Source of the DNA: Phytophthora hibernalis
Taxonomy: Eukaryota > Oomycota > Peronosporomycetes > Peronosporales > Peronosporaceae
Assembly (NCBI GenBank): GCA_012656075.1
Contig: JAAKBF010000168.1
Coordinates: 620,001 to 684,000 of the forward strand
Length of the DNA: 64,000 nucleotides
Reading direction: 5' to 3'
Position 1 is the first letter of the stretch, and each line of letters opens with the position of its first letter. A program made the position numbers and the translations under genes. Below are positions 54,358 through 64,000 of this stretch, piece by piece. Below the pieces are notes generated by a model. That model saw nothing but the letters and a program-made list of their open reading frames with translations, ran no database searches and was not told the DNA's origin.

Positions 54358-56807
54358 CTAGCGATATCGGTCGCGGAACAGATTGTGCCTCTGTTTAGCG
54401 CCGTGGCCAGCCGAATACTCCATGTACTTCGTGCCGTCCGCACCGGAGAGAGCGCCGAGCGACGACAGTTTCTTCTTCTTGCGACCGTGGCCTGACAGCT
54501 CGAGACGCGACAGGTCTTCGTCGTCGCGTATCGCAGCGTTTTCATCCTTGGCGGCGCTCTCAACATCAGCACTCAGCACCTCGTTCAGCAACGCTCGCTG
54601 GTCCTCCTTCCGCGTAAACACACCCTCGAATGATCCCGGCTCGAAGAGGTCAGTCACCACCTTGAATGTGTAGCCCTGGTCCACGAGATACTGCTGGCGC
54701 TTGTTCGAGTAGTACATTTCGTGGGTGTCCGTCGAAATGAGCGTGTAAAAGAAGGCGTTGAACCCACCTGTTGCATTGGCCTTGGGGCGCAGGATACGTC
54801 CGAGTCGCTGGGCCTCCTGACGTCGCGAACCAAAATGCGAAGATACTTGAATGATCACATTGGCCTCTGGCAAATCGATAGATGTATCTCCGACCTTCGA
54901 GATGCAGATGACATTCACCAGAGGTGAGCTGCGAAAGGACTGGAGCAGACGCATACGCTCACGTTCACCAGTGCCACCGTAGATGTAACCCTTGTTGAGC
55001 TTGGTCGCGTACAGGCGGAGGGCGAAGACGTCATCTGAAAAGAGCAGAATCTTGTCTCCTCGCTCCTCGTGGTATTGGATAAGAAACTCGGCGGCCGTGA
55101 ACTTGTTCGGGTTGGCCACGTAGAGAAGTGCACGCTTGCGCGCACTCTTGCTCTCGCGCAGGTATTCTCGGTAAAACTCGCCAGCCATGGGACACCACAC
55201 TTCAACACACGACACATTGGCCAAGAATCCGCTCTGAGTTAAATCCATCCAGTTGGCTTCGTACAGCTTCGGACCAATGAGAAAGTTCAAGTCGCCGATC
55301 AAATCGTCCTCGCGCACAAGAGTGGCTGTCAGACCAAGCTTGCAATGGCATGCGATCGAGCCAATGACCTTGCGGAACATCTTTGCGGGCACGACGTGCA
55401 CTTCATCCAAAAGAATGCAACCCCATTCGCGGCTTTGGATTAGCTGCATGACCTCTTCAGAAGCACGAGCACGGCGCCCACCGAACGCAACCATAGTGTA
55501 AGTGGTCACGATCACTCCCGAGTCCGGGTCGATGAAGTCCTTCGCAACTGACGTGAATCGCGCAATCTTCTTTTCTGGGATGTTGGTCCACATTTTAAAC
55601 TGTGCCGTCCACTGCTCCACGGACACGGCTGACGTGCATAAGCATAAGCACGACTTCTTGATGGTGGAAGCAGCCGTGACGCCCGTCAGCGTCTTGCCTG
55701 CGCCACACGGCAACACAATGATGCCCGATCGCGCGCGGCCATTACCGAACATTTTGCTCAGCGACTTTTCCTGGTATTCGCGAATGCGTGTGGTGGGCTT
55801 GAGATCCATCTCCAGGTCCGGGATTGTCTTGTCGTTACGGAAGTCGTACTCCTCCATGAGCGGGTAGTCGAGGTCCAGACACGCGCGCTTCACTTGCTCG
55901 ACCATGGTTTTCCGGATCTTGAAGGACACAGTGCGCACCGTTTTCTGCTGGCCGTCAGCCGATTTGCCAGGATGGTGCTCGTCTGCCACGTTATAGTCTT
56001 CGTTCAGCAGCTTCTGGTACTGCAGGTTGGCCTGGTCCTCAGCGGACACGTCCTTCTGGATAAACTCACTCGCGTCCTCTGCTCGCGCGCCCGCCGGAGC
56101 CACTGGTGGCGCCGACGCATTAGCTGCCACGTCCATTGCTGCCTCCTTCACCCGCGCGGCGCGGATGTGGTCGTGCTCGAGCAGTTTGCGCAGCACCTCC
56201 GGATAGAGGCTCGACGTAGAACTCGTTGTGGTGTAACACGAGCTTGGCCTTGCCGTAGCTAAGCGTGCAGTCCTTGATGAAGGCCACGATGCCCTCGGGC
56301 AGCCGGTTCTTGGACAGTCTCTCGAGCACCTTGAGAATGCTCTCAGTCTCAATGGCCACCGACACGGCGGCGTAGAGCGAGTAGGGCGTGAGCTTATACT
56401 CGTGCAGGAACTCGGGGCGAGATACGGGCTCGGAGATGGCGACCAGGAAGTCGTAGGCTTGCTTGTAGATGGGTGAGAAGGCCTCGAGGAAGATGCGGCC
56501 GTTGGGACAGACCCACACGGGCCGCGCCTCGTGGTCCGCCTTCATGTCGAGAGTGGAGAAGTCATAGTAGCCAGAAGCCTCGCCGTCGCCCCCGCGGACT
56601 GCGCCACCTCATTGAGCTTCTGCAGTCGGTTCTGGATGCGCCGCGACAAGTTGCTGGACGCGCCCACGCTGTCCACAGACTGATGCACGCCACCTGGCCC
56701 GTCCTCCGCTTCCATGTACTCCAGAAGGTCCTCGCCCACAGACCCCCATAGTCCTCGGCCAGCGACTTGCGCTTCTGCCGCTGCTTCTGCACGCCCTTGC
56801 CGCTCAT
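54358..56807 (-). CDS. ERCC3: XPB/ERCC3 DNA translocase subunit of TFIIH
   Basis: 3'-5' DNA helicase/translocase of TFIIH, acting in promoter opening and nucleotide-excision repair. From the ATG at 56,807 (MSGKGVQKQRQKRKS) the protein runs about 815 residues. The N-terminal damage-recognition-like domain has MKADHEARPVWVCPNGRIFL and SIYKQAYDFLVAISEP. The helicase core shows motif I PCGAGKTLTGV, motif II DEVHVV (the XPB DEVH box), RED in LVREDDLIGDLNFLIGPKLY, motif III GLTATL, then motif V/VI region QVSSHFGSRRQEAQRLGRIL. The C-terminus is rich in Lys/Asp with a final FRDRYR. Frameshifts near 56,750 (GGGGG) and 56,590 (GGGG) fit one-base homopolymer losses; one near 56,214 instead needs a base removed or two added. 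Tandem repeats lie upstream in its promoter. Confidence 0.94.
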
Positions 56808-56903
56808 GAGGATATGGTGCGATTGGAGGTGCGATTTGGAAAACAAATAAACCTGAACTTTACCGGATATTCTTTGTTATGGGATATGTACACCCGCGTG
56901 TCT

Positions 56904-57042
56904 GGGATACAGGCTCAGGTTAGCCAATCACAGGTCAGCAATTCACTACACTATGCTTTCTTTGTTAAGGGATACAGGCTCAGGTTAGCCAATCACAGGT
57001 CAGCAAATCACTACACTATGCTTTCTTTGTTAAGGGATACAG
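56904..57042. repeat. 65-bp tandem repeat with CCAAT boxes in the XPB promoter region
   Basis: Two full units with a 65-bp period start at 56,904 and 56,969, with a partial third at 57,034 and a diverged fragment before the first (56,869-56,890). The full units differ by about one base. Each contains GTTAGCCAATCACAGGTCAG, a CCAAT box in inverted orientation relative to XPB, 97-235 bp upstream of its start codon. Confidence 0.85.
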
Positions 57043-57059
57043 CAGTATTTTTCACTTCT

Positions 57060-58060
57060 CCAATGGGGCGTGCACCACCAGACGGTTGCCCCGCTTGACG
57101 CTAGGGGGTGAAGAAATATATCCAACGTTTGTACATGAAGAAGTTGAAGAACCTGAGGTAGACGAAGAATTTGGAGAAGAGTATGAGTCACGGTCGACTT
57201 GGTGTACATAAACGGAGCGGCGTAGTATCTCCTCCGGTGGGGTGTATCCTAACAAAAAATATCCGGTATTTAGCTGGATCGTGTTGCTGTTACAGAAAGT
57301 GATACTGAATGATAGCATCATTTCAAGGACGGGTGTCATGGCATGGCACGGTTAAAGGGTTAAGAATGGTAATTTGCGTGTCATCATGCCACAATTTTTT
57401 ATGGTCAGCTATTTTAAAACCTTACAAAAATCAAGATAAGTCTGGACAAAAGCACCGTACTTGTAGCACGTGGCACTGGCACTTGCCATGGCAGATTGCA
57501 TTTGCCATCCATGGCACTTCTTGCTATTCATTTACTTTAATCTCTAACCCTAGCAAAACAATGTCCAATCAGATATGGAAGTGACGACCCGAGCCGCAAT
57601 TTGGAAATCTAAAGACTCTTCATGAAAATCTATCTATCTAACTAAGATACGGTACGTTAGAAGGCGAATAACACGTAAGTGATTGATAGTCATTTGATTT
57701 TGGATGATTGAATATTCATTCGTTTCAGGATTCCTGAAACGCGTATTTAATCGTACTTAGTGCGCTTCAGGGATTGGCGGCAAATTTTATGCACGTTTTA
57801 TTCGAGTGCGCAACATAATTCTTTTATTTGAGGCCATTTTATATGAGTCAGAGTTCTGTATGGATCACCACTTATCGGACCATACTTAAGTTTTGTAAAG
57901 GTGGGATTCTGTCAACGATAGATAACACTTACTTTCAACCAATCAGATATGGTAGGGCTCGGTGAGCAGTCGATCGGACGAATCAAGTCCGATAAAAACG
58001 TAAAATATGTGTACACTGTTACGATTGTCAAGTGTTGAGCGTATCACTTTCATATTTCTC
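57060..58060. other. Intergenic, repeat remnants
   Basis: No confident gene. A minus-strand stretch with a Ser-rich peptide (DRDSYSSPNSSSTSGSSTSS, about 57,200-57,130) may be a gene fragment. Near 57,555-57,600 the sequence GACCCGAGCCGCAATTTGGAAA resembles the start region of the mariner copy at 2430-2455. A perfect 10-bp-arm palindrome lies at 57,721-57,741 (CGTTTCAGGA...). TTATCGGACCA occurs near 57,872 and again just before the ATG at 58,078. Confidence 0.45.
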
Positions 58061-58077
58061 TTTATCGGACCACTACG

Positions 58078-60076
58078 ATGGGTTTGGAGGAACTACAGCC
58101 CGGTAATACACTACGTGCAAAGGGGACTGCTATCGCAGCGTTTTCCAAGTTTCTGAAGGATGAGGAAGTTGAGGAGGAGTATATACGGAGATGCATAGAG
58201 GCGGACGAGAGCGAAAGAAGTTTTGTGTGTGTCATGGATAAGTTTGGTATGTATCTTGCATTTAGAGAAGGAAAGAAGGGCAAAGTGCTAGCACGAAACA
58301 CTGTAATGCAGTACTATCATCAAGCAAAGATTTGGCATCTAGAGCAATTTCCTAAACACAGAGCGTCGCTAGAATCGCGGCTGCTTAAAATGGGAAGGAC
58401 TCTTGACAAGTTCTGCTTGAAACGAAATGGATGTGGTTTTGTATCGAGAGCTCTGCCATGTACCAAAGCTGACTTGAAAAGCATGATTGTGAATTTGTAT
58501 AGCAATGCAAGTTTGGAAAGTGACTACCTAGATGCTGCTCTCCTGTGTCTCATCTGGTACCTTTTCGGACGGGCGTCAGATTTGACCATGATCCAGAAAC
58601 GAAACATCTCCATCGACGCCACCGACGTATTATTCCTCCGACTGGTCCGCGTGAAGACGTCCGAAGAGCAAGGGCTGTCACTCTCCCCTGACGCTGACTT
58701 TGGCACGTGCCCCTGCTCACCGTCGCTCTCGCATTGATTGTCCAAGCTGCGCCGTGCGCAGCTCTCATCGAGAATATCCCAGACCAAGCCGATCAAACTC
58801 CTGTCACGCTGTCCCCTGATGTGCCACTCGTACAGCTCCTCAACGCACCGCCAGCGACTCTCGGCCATGCGACTCCAACCGCTGTTCCTCGTGTGGACAC
58901 GACGCCGACATGTTAATCGCGTGCTGGGCCGCGTTGCACCTACCGCTTGGTGTAACATCCATGCTGACGTTGTATTCCTTGCGCTGCGGCGGGATCAGCA
59001 TCCCAATGGCTGCGAGATGATGACTGCGCTCTGGATATTCGACCGCGGATCGTGGAACCTGAGCACGACAAACAGAGGCTTCAACTGCATTTTCAACACC
59101 AGCAGAGAAGATCACATGATTACCAAGGTACTTAGCGGATATAAACCCACGACTGATTTCCCGCTCCAAGGCCTCTCCAGCTTCGACTCCGATACGTTTG
59201 AGAGCATCGGTAAGCTCCAGTGTTCTCTGTTCGCCACGTGCTCACAGCTTGGGACAGAGAACTTCAACGTCAACGAGAAGGTCCTTGACGTCCTTACTGC
59301 GTGCGTCGTCCATCATTTCCCCGTATTGAAGGCCTTGAGCCCGGAGAATCCGGCTGTGAAGCGCCTCGAATCTTGCGTCGTACTCGCTGGCTGCCTCATT
59401 GGAAGACCTCCTCGCGTGGTCGACTCACCTTGTCGAATCGGCAGCTTCCCGTACAAACAAATCTCAGTCTGCTCCACCGCCAAGCGACCACGAAATTAAA
59501 CCAAGTAGTCCAAGCCATGAGCAGAAGATCATCGATCACCAAGCCGCTGTCATTAAACACCTTATCGACAATTCCAAGCGACAATCCGCGCGCATGAACA
59601 TGCTTGAGGCAAAGATGAACGGCGATCCTGCGCCAGCTACGAACAAAGGATCCAGATAGCAGAAGACACATCGAATGTGTGTACACTTAAGAAGAACAGC
59701 GCAGAGGATCAGTAACGCACCTGTACACGAAACGGGGGCTCCAAAACAGCAGAGGTCCAAGGCAAAGCTTCTCGTTGCATTCATGAAGATTTTCCTCACC
59801 GACGGATTCGTCCTCAACAAAGACGCTGCAGACTACCGTGATCGAGTGCTGGAGGTTGGTAAACGCGCTGAGGGTGCCGTGCTGACGTACCTGAAGTCAA
59901 CGCACAGCATCACCTCATGTGGCTCCAGCGCCGTTCTCAATCATCTCCAGCGACTTCTTAGCGCCGGTGCTCTCAACGCCGTCATCCAGCGCCACCCTCA
60001 GCTGCTAAACACAGTTGCAATTCAAGACCAGTCTCCTAGCTACACGCAAGACGTGCTCGAGGTTGTCAGCAAGTAA
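58078..60076 (+). CDS. Crypton-type tyrosine recombinase, frameshifted
   Basis: Site-specific recombinase of a Crypton-like element, a DNA transposon that moves by a tyrosine recombinase and lacks TIRs. The N-terminal core-binding region contains NTVMQYYHQAKIWHLEQFP and KADLKSMIVNLYSNASLESD. The catalytic domain begins at DAALLCLIWYLFGRASDLTM, whose Arg is the first catalytic residue, with VLFLRLVRVKTSEEQGLSL after it. The later block HPNGCEMMTALWIFDRGSWN (about 59,000-59,055) and FNTSREDHMITKVLSGY correspond to the HxxR...W-and-beyond region; the HxxR itself is degenerate here. The C-terminus has a helical tail (KIIDHQAAVIKHLIDNSKRQ) and a final domain to 60,076. Frame changes at 58,712 (CCCC run), about 58,915, 59,400 and 59,660. 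The tyrosine nucleophile cannot be placed with certainty. Confidence 0.78.
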
Positions 60077-60231
60077 CCAGATCAAGTGAGACACATATGC
60101 ATACACTCTATCCATTTTAGCACGCAGATGCCACTGTCAACATACACGCAACCCGTCGCATTGTGGCCTACCAAAACGAATTCTTGAAGCTTGACCTTTG
60201 TCGTGGCCTTCAACCCATTATGATAAATAAT

Positions 60232-60300
60232 GATAGCCCGATTTGAACAGGCACCTCAGGGCCGAAGCTCTCCGCTCTTCCAGTTGAGCTACATTGTTGG
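60232..60300 (-). other. tRNA-like sequence, probably a tRNA-derived SINE head
   Basis: The minus strand reads TGTAGCTCAACTGGAAGAGC, a good D-arm with box A, then GTTCAAATC within a pairable T-arm (GCCTG/CGGGC), a box B. The acceptor stem pairs only 5 of 7 and the anticodon arm does not fold well, so it is not a functional tRNA. Oomycetes are known to carry tRNA-derived SINEs, so this may be one. Confidence 0.4.
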
Positions 60301-62090
60301 GGGTCAGAGGCACTGTGGTCTCTGTGTTAGACTTGGAGACTGTGGAGGACGTCTTCGCAGTTGTGGTGAAAAAGAGAGAGTGAGGACGGGGACCCGCCGT
60401 CGGTGACAGCTTGGTAGAAAGTGGGAAGCTGATAGTCACAGGCTCGCTGCACGTCTATCCAAGACCAAGTAGCAAGTTCTTACTGGCAAATAAGCAACCA
60501 ATAGGCACGCATAATAGTGACGATCTGTCTTTTCATATCCGGACAGATGCCTAATTATCCGAAGGATCCAGGAAATCGGGTATCATTATTGAATTTACCG
60601 GCTCGAGAGCACATGGCTCGAGAGCTAACATCGCCTACTAATAGAAAGGATCGATTTTCTCAGCCCAGAAGGCATTTAAGGCCATTTCCTACCGACTATA
60701 AACTGGGCGGAAAGGGACTCTTTTAAACTTTCGCAGCATATTTTTCTCCCTAAACGCGGCAAATATTAGTACCAGCTAAAACGTTTGGCACGTTGCTTAT
60801 CGTGTGCCGTACATAAGTCCGATGAGGTCCTCGGGTCCGATATTTTATGGTACTTCTCTGGTCCGGAAAAGAATTACCGTTCGGGTTTTGGGCCGTAACT
60901 TTTTCTATTACACATTTTAATCTTGCGTAAACTTCATCAGAAGCATCGTTGTCTAAGCTATTTTTCAAGTTATTGTGCGCTAACAACGACCTGGTTTAAG
61001 GGTTTGTAGCCCGCCTTTTATTTGATACGTTTTCGAAGGTCACAAGTTTTTTTCGCAGCTCAATCAATTTTTGAGCGGTTATAGCGCGACTTGTATGAAT
61101 AGATTTGACATGTGACAGACTTTCTGTAAGCCAGTTTGCAGCTGCTGAAACGCTGTTTCGAAAGTGCGTTGAAACGAGGTTTTTCACTTTTACCCTAAAC
61201 ACATCTTATTTTTGACCAATCATTGATTGGTCAAAAATAAGATAACATGCATGTAAACTAGTTTAAAAATGAAGTCTCGTTTTTCTAAAACGTTTGTTTT
61301 TACCGGCAAATTGGGATCAAGTGAAGGAGTGAGTACGTGTTGACGTCATTTTCCTGAGAATATCCGATATGAGCTCGACATATAGAGATTCTTCGAAGTA
61401 CAAACTAACACCTATTTCCCCGTAAGCTCATAGTTAAGATTATTGTTCGTGTATAAGGAGTACACTACACTGTAGAGCCAATTGGCGCTTTGTTGTCTGG
61501 CGTCGACTTATCCCTCCGAAAAACACGGCAGGCGACCGTCTCAACCTCACTTGTTACTTACTCCGTTGCGTCCTTAGTCCATAGATCGGAATGTGCTTCT
61601 CAAAAAAAGTCACTCCCTTCATTGTTTTTGTTTTTTGCGCAGACTTGTAAAATTAGCGATCATGCCCTCAGAGCACGGATAGAGCAAAACGACAGGTACT
61701 TCAGAGGCATACACAGCGCTCGGGTATTTAAAGACCGACTGCACGGCAGAGATCCTTGTGTTTGCTCCATCCCCGCAGACACCAGTCCAATCCACCGTGA
61801 TTCAGTTCCCACTTTTATGATTTTTCAGCGACTGTCGGAAAGTGGGAAAATCAGGAAAATCTCAAATTTCCCACTTTTTAAGAGGTCTGCCAATCAAAGT
61901 GCGATACCAAATTGTGAAAAACCTAACTGTTAATTATTTTCCAGACCAGAGAAGTATAGTCACCAACCATAAACAGGTTTGACTGTATCCTATATTACAG
62001 TCACACCTCCCTAACCGGTACCCGTTTGGAAGCGGCTGAAAAGCTTTTCCATTTAAAGAACGGTAAATATCGCGCCCATGTATTCAAAAC
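60301..62090. other. Intergenic, AT-rich, hairpin and TIR-like motifs
   Basis: No confident gene. Short ORFs at 60,517-60,726, 60,996-61,202 and 61,490-61,933 show no domain. A perfect hairpin lies at 61,203-61,243. Two pogo-type terminus-like motifs face each other around 61,976-62,015: GGTTTGACTGTA and TACAGTCACACCTCCCTAAC. Confidence 0.4.
61203..61243. repeat. Perfect 19-bp-arm hairpin
   Basis: Arms 61,203-61,221 and 61,225-61,243 are exact reverse complements (ATCTTATTTTTGACCAATC) with a 3-nt loop. No coding role. It may act as a transcript hairpin or a cruciform, or be a tiny inverted element. Confidence 0.7.
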
Positions 62091-62247
62091 ATGAATTGCC
62101 CCGATATCAGTACATGTGTTACCCATGGCACCGAATACATTTCACACCGTTTTCTGTGCTGTCCAAAATTTTCGGAGGATCTGCAGGATCGGTTGGAACC
62201 GTATTATTTCCGTTTTCTTCGCCATCCAAACACTCGCATTTCCTACA

Positions 62248-62476
62248 CCGACACGCCAAGCGCTGCTCCTGACACGCTGCGCGTTACTCCAGACCCGCTG
62301 TGAGCTTCCCCGGTACGCCGAGCACTTCTGCGACCCGCAGCGAGCTTCTACGACACGCCGAGCGCTACCCCGACCCATTGCAAGCTTCTCGGACACGCTG
62401 AGCGCTGTTCCAGACCTCTGCGATCTTCCCCGACCCGCTGCGAGCTTCCACGACAAGCCGAGTGCTGCTCCTGCTC
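62248..62476. repeat. 20-bp minisatellite, about 11 units
   Basis: Alternating diverged units of 20 bp such as CGACACGCCGAGCGCTACCC and CGACCCGCTGCGAGCTTCCA, giving a 40-bp higher-order period. The 20-bp unit is not a multiple of three, and units shift frame, so this is not a coding repeat. Confidence 0.75.
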
Positions 62477-62718
62477 CAAGCGACCAAAGCCCCTGATTTG
62501 AGGTATGTCTGACGTATACACGTGGACTCAGGAAATACTTATCTTGTATGTGTATTGCGTTGCCTTTCGTTACTGTTACCGATGCACTTCCATACGAGTC
62601 TGCTGCGCATTCATACGAGTGCCCAGGTGCGGAGTTGATCTTAATACTCATGTTGTTGAGCACGTGCTAACATGTTCCATGTTTTGTCCATGTATATTCA
62701 TGTTTTGACCATTGAAGT

Positions 62719-62764
62719 CACGTGACCCATGGCTCGTTCTCCCACGTGACCCATGGCTCGTTCT
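62719..62764 (+). repeat. 24-bp direct repeat containing the MULE start codon
   Basis: CACGTGACCCATGGCTCGTT and two more bases occur at 62,719-62,740 and 62,743-62,764. Each copy contains ATGGCTCGTTCT. The first ATG reaches a stop after six codons; the second opens the transposase frame. The E-box-like CACGTG is duplicated with it. Confidence 0.75.
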
Positions 62765-64000
62765 CGGAAGACGGCTGTAATAGTGAAGAAGATGAAAGAA
62801 CAAGCGGAGGAAGAAGCAAGGGCAAAACTTCGGCAAGAAAAGGATGCTGAACGCGAAGAGAAGACCGTTAGGGACGAAGAAGATGGTGCAGAAAACAAAA
62901 AAATGAGATTGAGGAAGAGGAGGTTGAAGAAGAGGAGGAGGCTGAAGAATGGAGGAGGCTGAAGAAGACGATGATGCTGAAGCAAAGGAGGAGGCTGAAG
63001 AAGAGGAGGAGGATGAAGAAGAGGAGGAGGCTGAAGAAGAGGAGGAGGCTGAAGAAGAGGAGGAGGCTGAAGAAGAGGAGGAGGCTGAAGAAGAGGAGGA
63101 GGCTAAAGAAGAGGATAGGGAGGTGATGGGAATTCTACATCGGGTAGCGAGAAGCGCAAACGCGTATCTCCTGGTGAAGATATTGACCTGCATTACGTCC
63201 CAGCGATCAAGAAGCATCACGTATCGTGGAAGACATTCGAGGTGTATTTGACGAATTATTCTAGCAGGACAAGTACGAAGATGGTGGTCAATGAAACGCT
63301 GAATGTGTCCCTGCACAATCGCAAACTTCAACAGCAAAAACAATACAAAGGTCGGCCGCTTGCTGAGATTCCTCTCGTCCCAGACTCCGTGAATCCGTTT
63401 CAGCGCGTGTACATCTGCACACATGGATAGAAAGTACGCTCACGATCGACTAGAAACGACCAACACAGCGCACATTCTACACGGGTTTTGCAGCTCGCTT
63501 TCTAGCTCAGGTGTATCAGCGCGCTGACGGCGAGTGGGGAATCGAGGTTAAGCGCGATTTCTACGGTCACAATCACCATGTTTTGGACGAGATTTTCCAG
63601 TCGCATCCAGGTATTCGCCAGGTCCCGAATTCTTCTCCCGTCATGCGAGATGTTGAGTTGATGGTCAATTGTGGAGGCAAGGCGTCTCGCATTTACGACT
63701 ACATTCGGAGTAACACTGTGCATCGCGTAACGATGGCGGGCGTTCACAATATGATTCGGAGGATCAAACAGAGTGGTGCGTATGTTACTTGTTTTTTGCT
63801 ATTTTCACTTACATATAGAATGCTAACACATTGGTTTTATTTGTATGTACAGGAAGCGATCTATCTGACGAGGACCAAGTGGCTGAGCTTCTCGTGAATT
63901 TCAACATTTCCGCTGAAGTCAACATGTCCACGGTGTACGAAAATGCTCGTGGGCAAACTGCAGTCGTCTCCATATCGTCCGAGCTCATGCGTAAGCACTA
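62753..64000 (+). CDS. MULE-type transposase, 5' part, runs off the window
   Basis: Mutator-like transposase, N-terminal FAR1/WRKY-like zinc-binding part and the start of the core. ATG at 62,753 gives MARSRKTAVIVKKMKEQAEE, then a Glu-rich low-complexity spacer coded by 18-bp tandem repeats (about 62,900-63,115). After that come YVPAIKKHHVSWKTFEVYLT, RVYICTHG, AARFLAQVYQRADGEWGIEV, DFYGHNHHV (the HNH of the zinc site) and a DNA-binding region VMRDVELMVNCGGKASRIYD. An intron, 63,776-63,852 (GTGCGT...TACAG), joins to SDLSDEDQVAELLVNFN. Frame changes at 62,898, 62,954 and 63,118 fit single-base losses. A TAG at 63,428-63,430 replaces a conserved Trp codon and would truncate the protein, so this copy may be dead. 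A different MULE family from the one at 10,990. Confidence 0.75.

Noticed and set aside
62949..63251. Separate acidic protein coded by the Glu-repeat
   Set aside because: It is the spacer of the MULE transposase in a shifted frame; flanking transposase blocks continue on both sides.
1..64000. CRISPR arrays, bacterial operons, rRNA genes
   Set aside because: No regularly spaced identical repeats with unique spacers, no Shine-Dalgarno-organised operons and no rRNA-like sequence; introns and gene content are eukaryotic.

Overview
The window looks like nuclear DNA of an oomycete, most likely Phytophthora or a close relative. The evidence is short introns (mostly 50-85 nt, GTRNGT...YAG), a gene-dense core of conserved eukaryotic genes with little spacing, flanking stretches packed with DNA transposons (Tc1/mariner, pogo, piggyBac, MULE, Crypton), and one gene with the signal peptide-RxLR-EER layout of oomycete host-targeted effectors. 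Species cannot be decided from this sequence alone.

Layout. 1-18,500 is transposon territory: a decayed mariner (1282-2403), a decayed pogo (2748-4052), a second mariner split by a piggyBac-like element with TTAA target duplications (4772-7561), a 280-bp piggyBac-type MITE, a MULE interrupted by a 296-bp MITE, a stand-alone chromodomain-like ORF, another decayed pogo, and a pogo-like element that looks complete (15,837-18,086, TA duplication, 27-bp TIRs, two-exon transposase). 18,663-23,171 is a long sterol-glucosyltransferase-like gene with two glycosyltransferase domains. 23,158-28,610 is a repeat island bounded by ~650-bp inverted repeats and holding a broken RxLR effector gene.

28,973-56,807 is the conserved core: a PHAX-like RNA-export protein (-), a BSD-domain coiled-coil protein (+), a coiled-coil/WW-like protein (-), a very large membrane-anchored calpain with EF-hands (-, 8.3 kb, 13 exons), a small unknown protein (-), a long coiled-coil protein (-), a SAS-6-like protein (+), a CDK9/12-type kinase (-), CIA30/NDUFAF1 (+), TRM112 (-), a tail-anchored membrane protein (-), KRR1 (+) and XPB/ERCC3 (-). 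Together they serve RNA export, transcription and repair, ribosome and tRNA modification, complex I assembly and the basal body. Several pairs are divergent and probably share promoters. From 57,000 on the DNA is again mobile or repetitive: a Crypton-type tyrosine recombinase, tRNA-like sequence, a minisatellite and the 5' part of another MULE that leaves the window.

One caution governs the annotation: nearly every conserved gene is broken by single-base frameshifts that vanish if one base is added to a homopolymer run. This looks like a sequencing or assembly artefact rather than decay, so these genes are reported as probably functional loci with frameshifts, not as pseudogenes. Transposon copies with many independent stops are treated as truly decayed.
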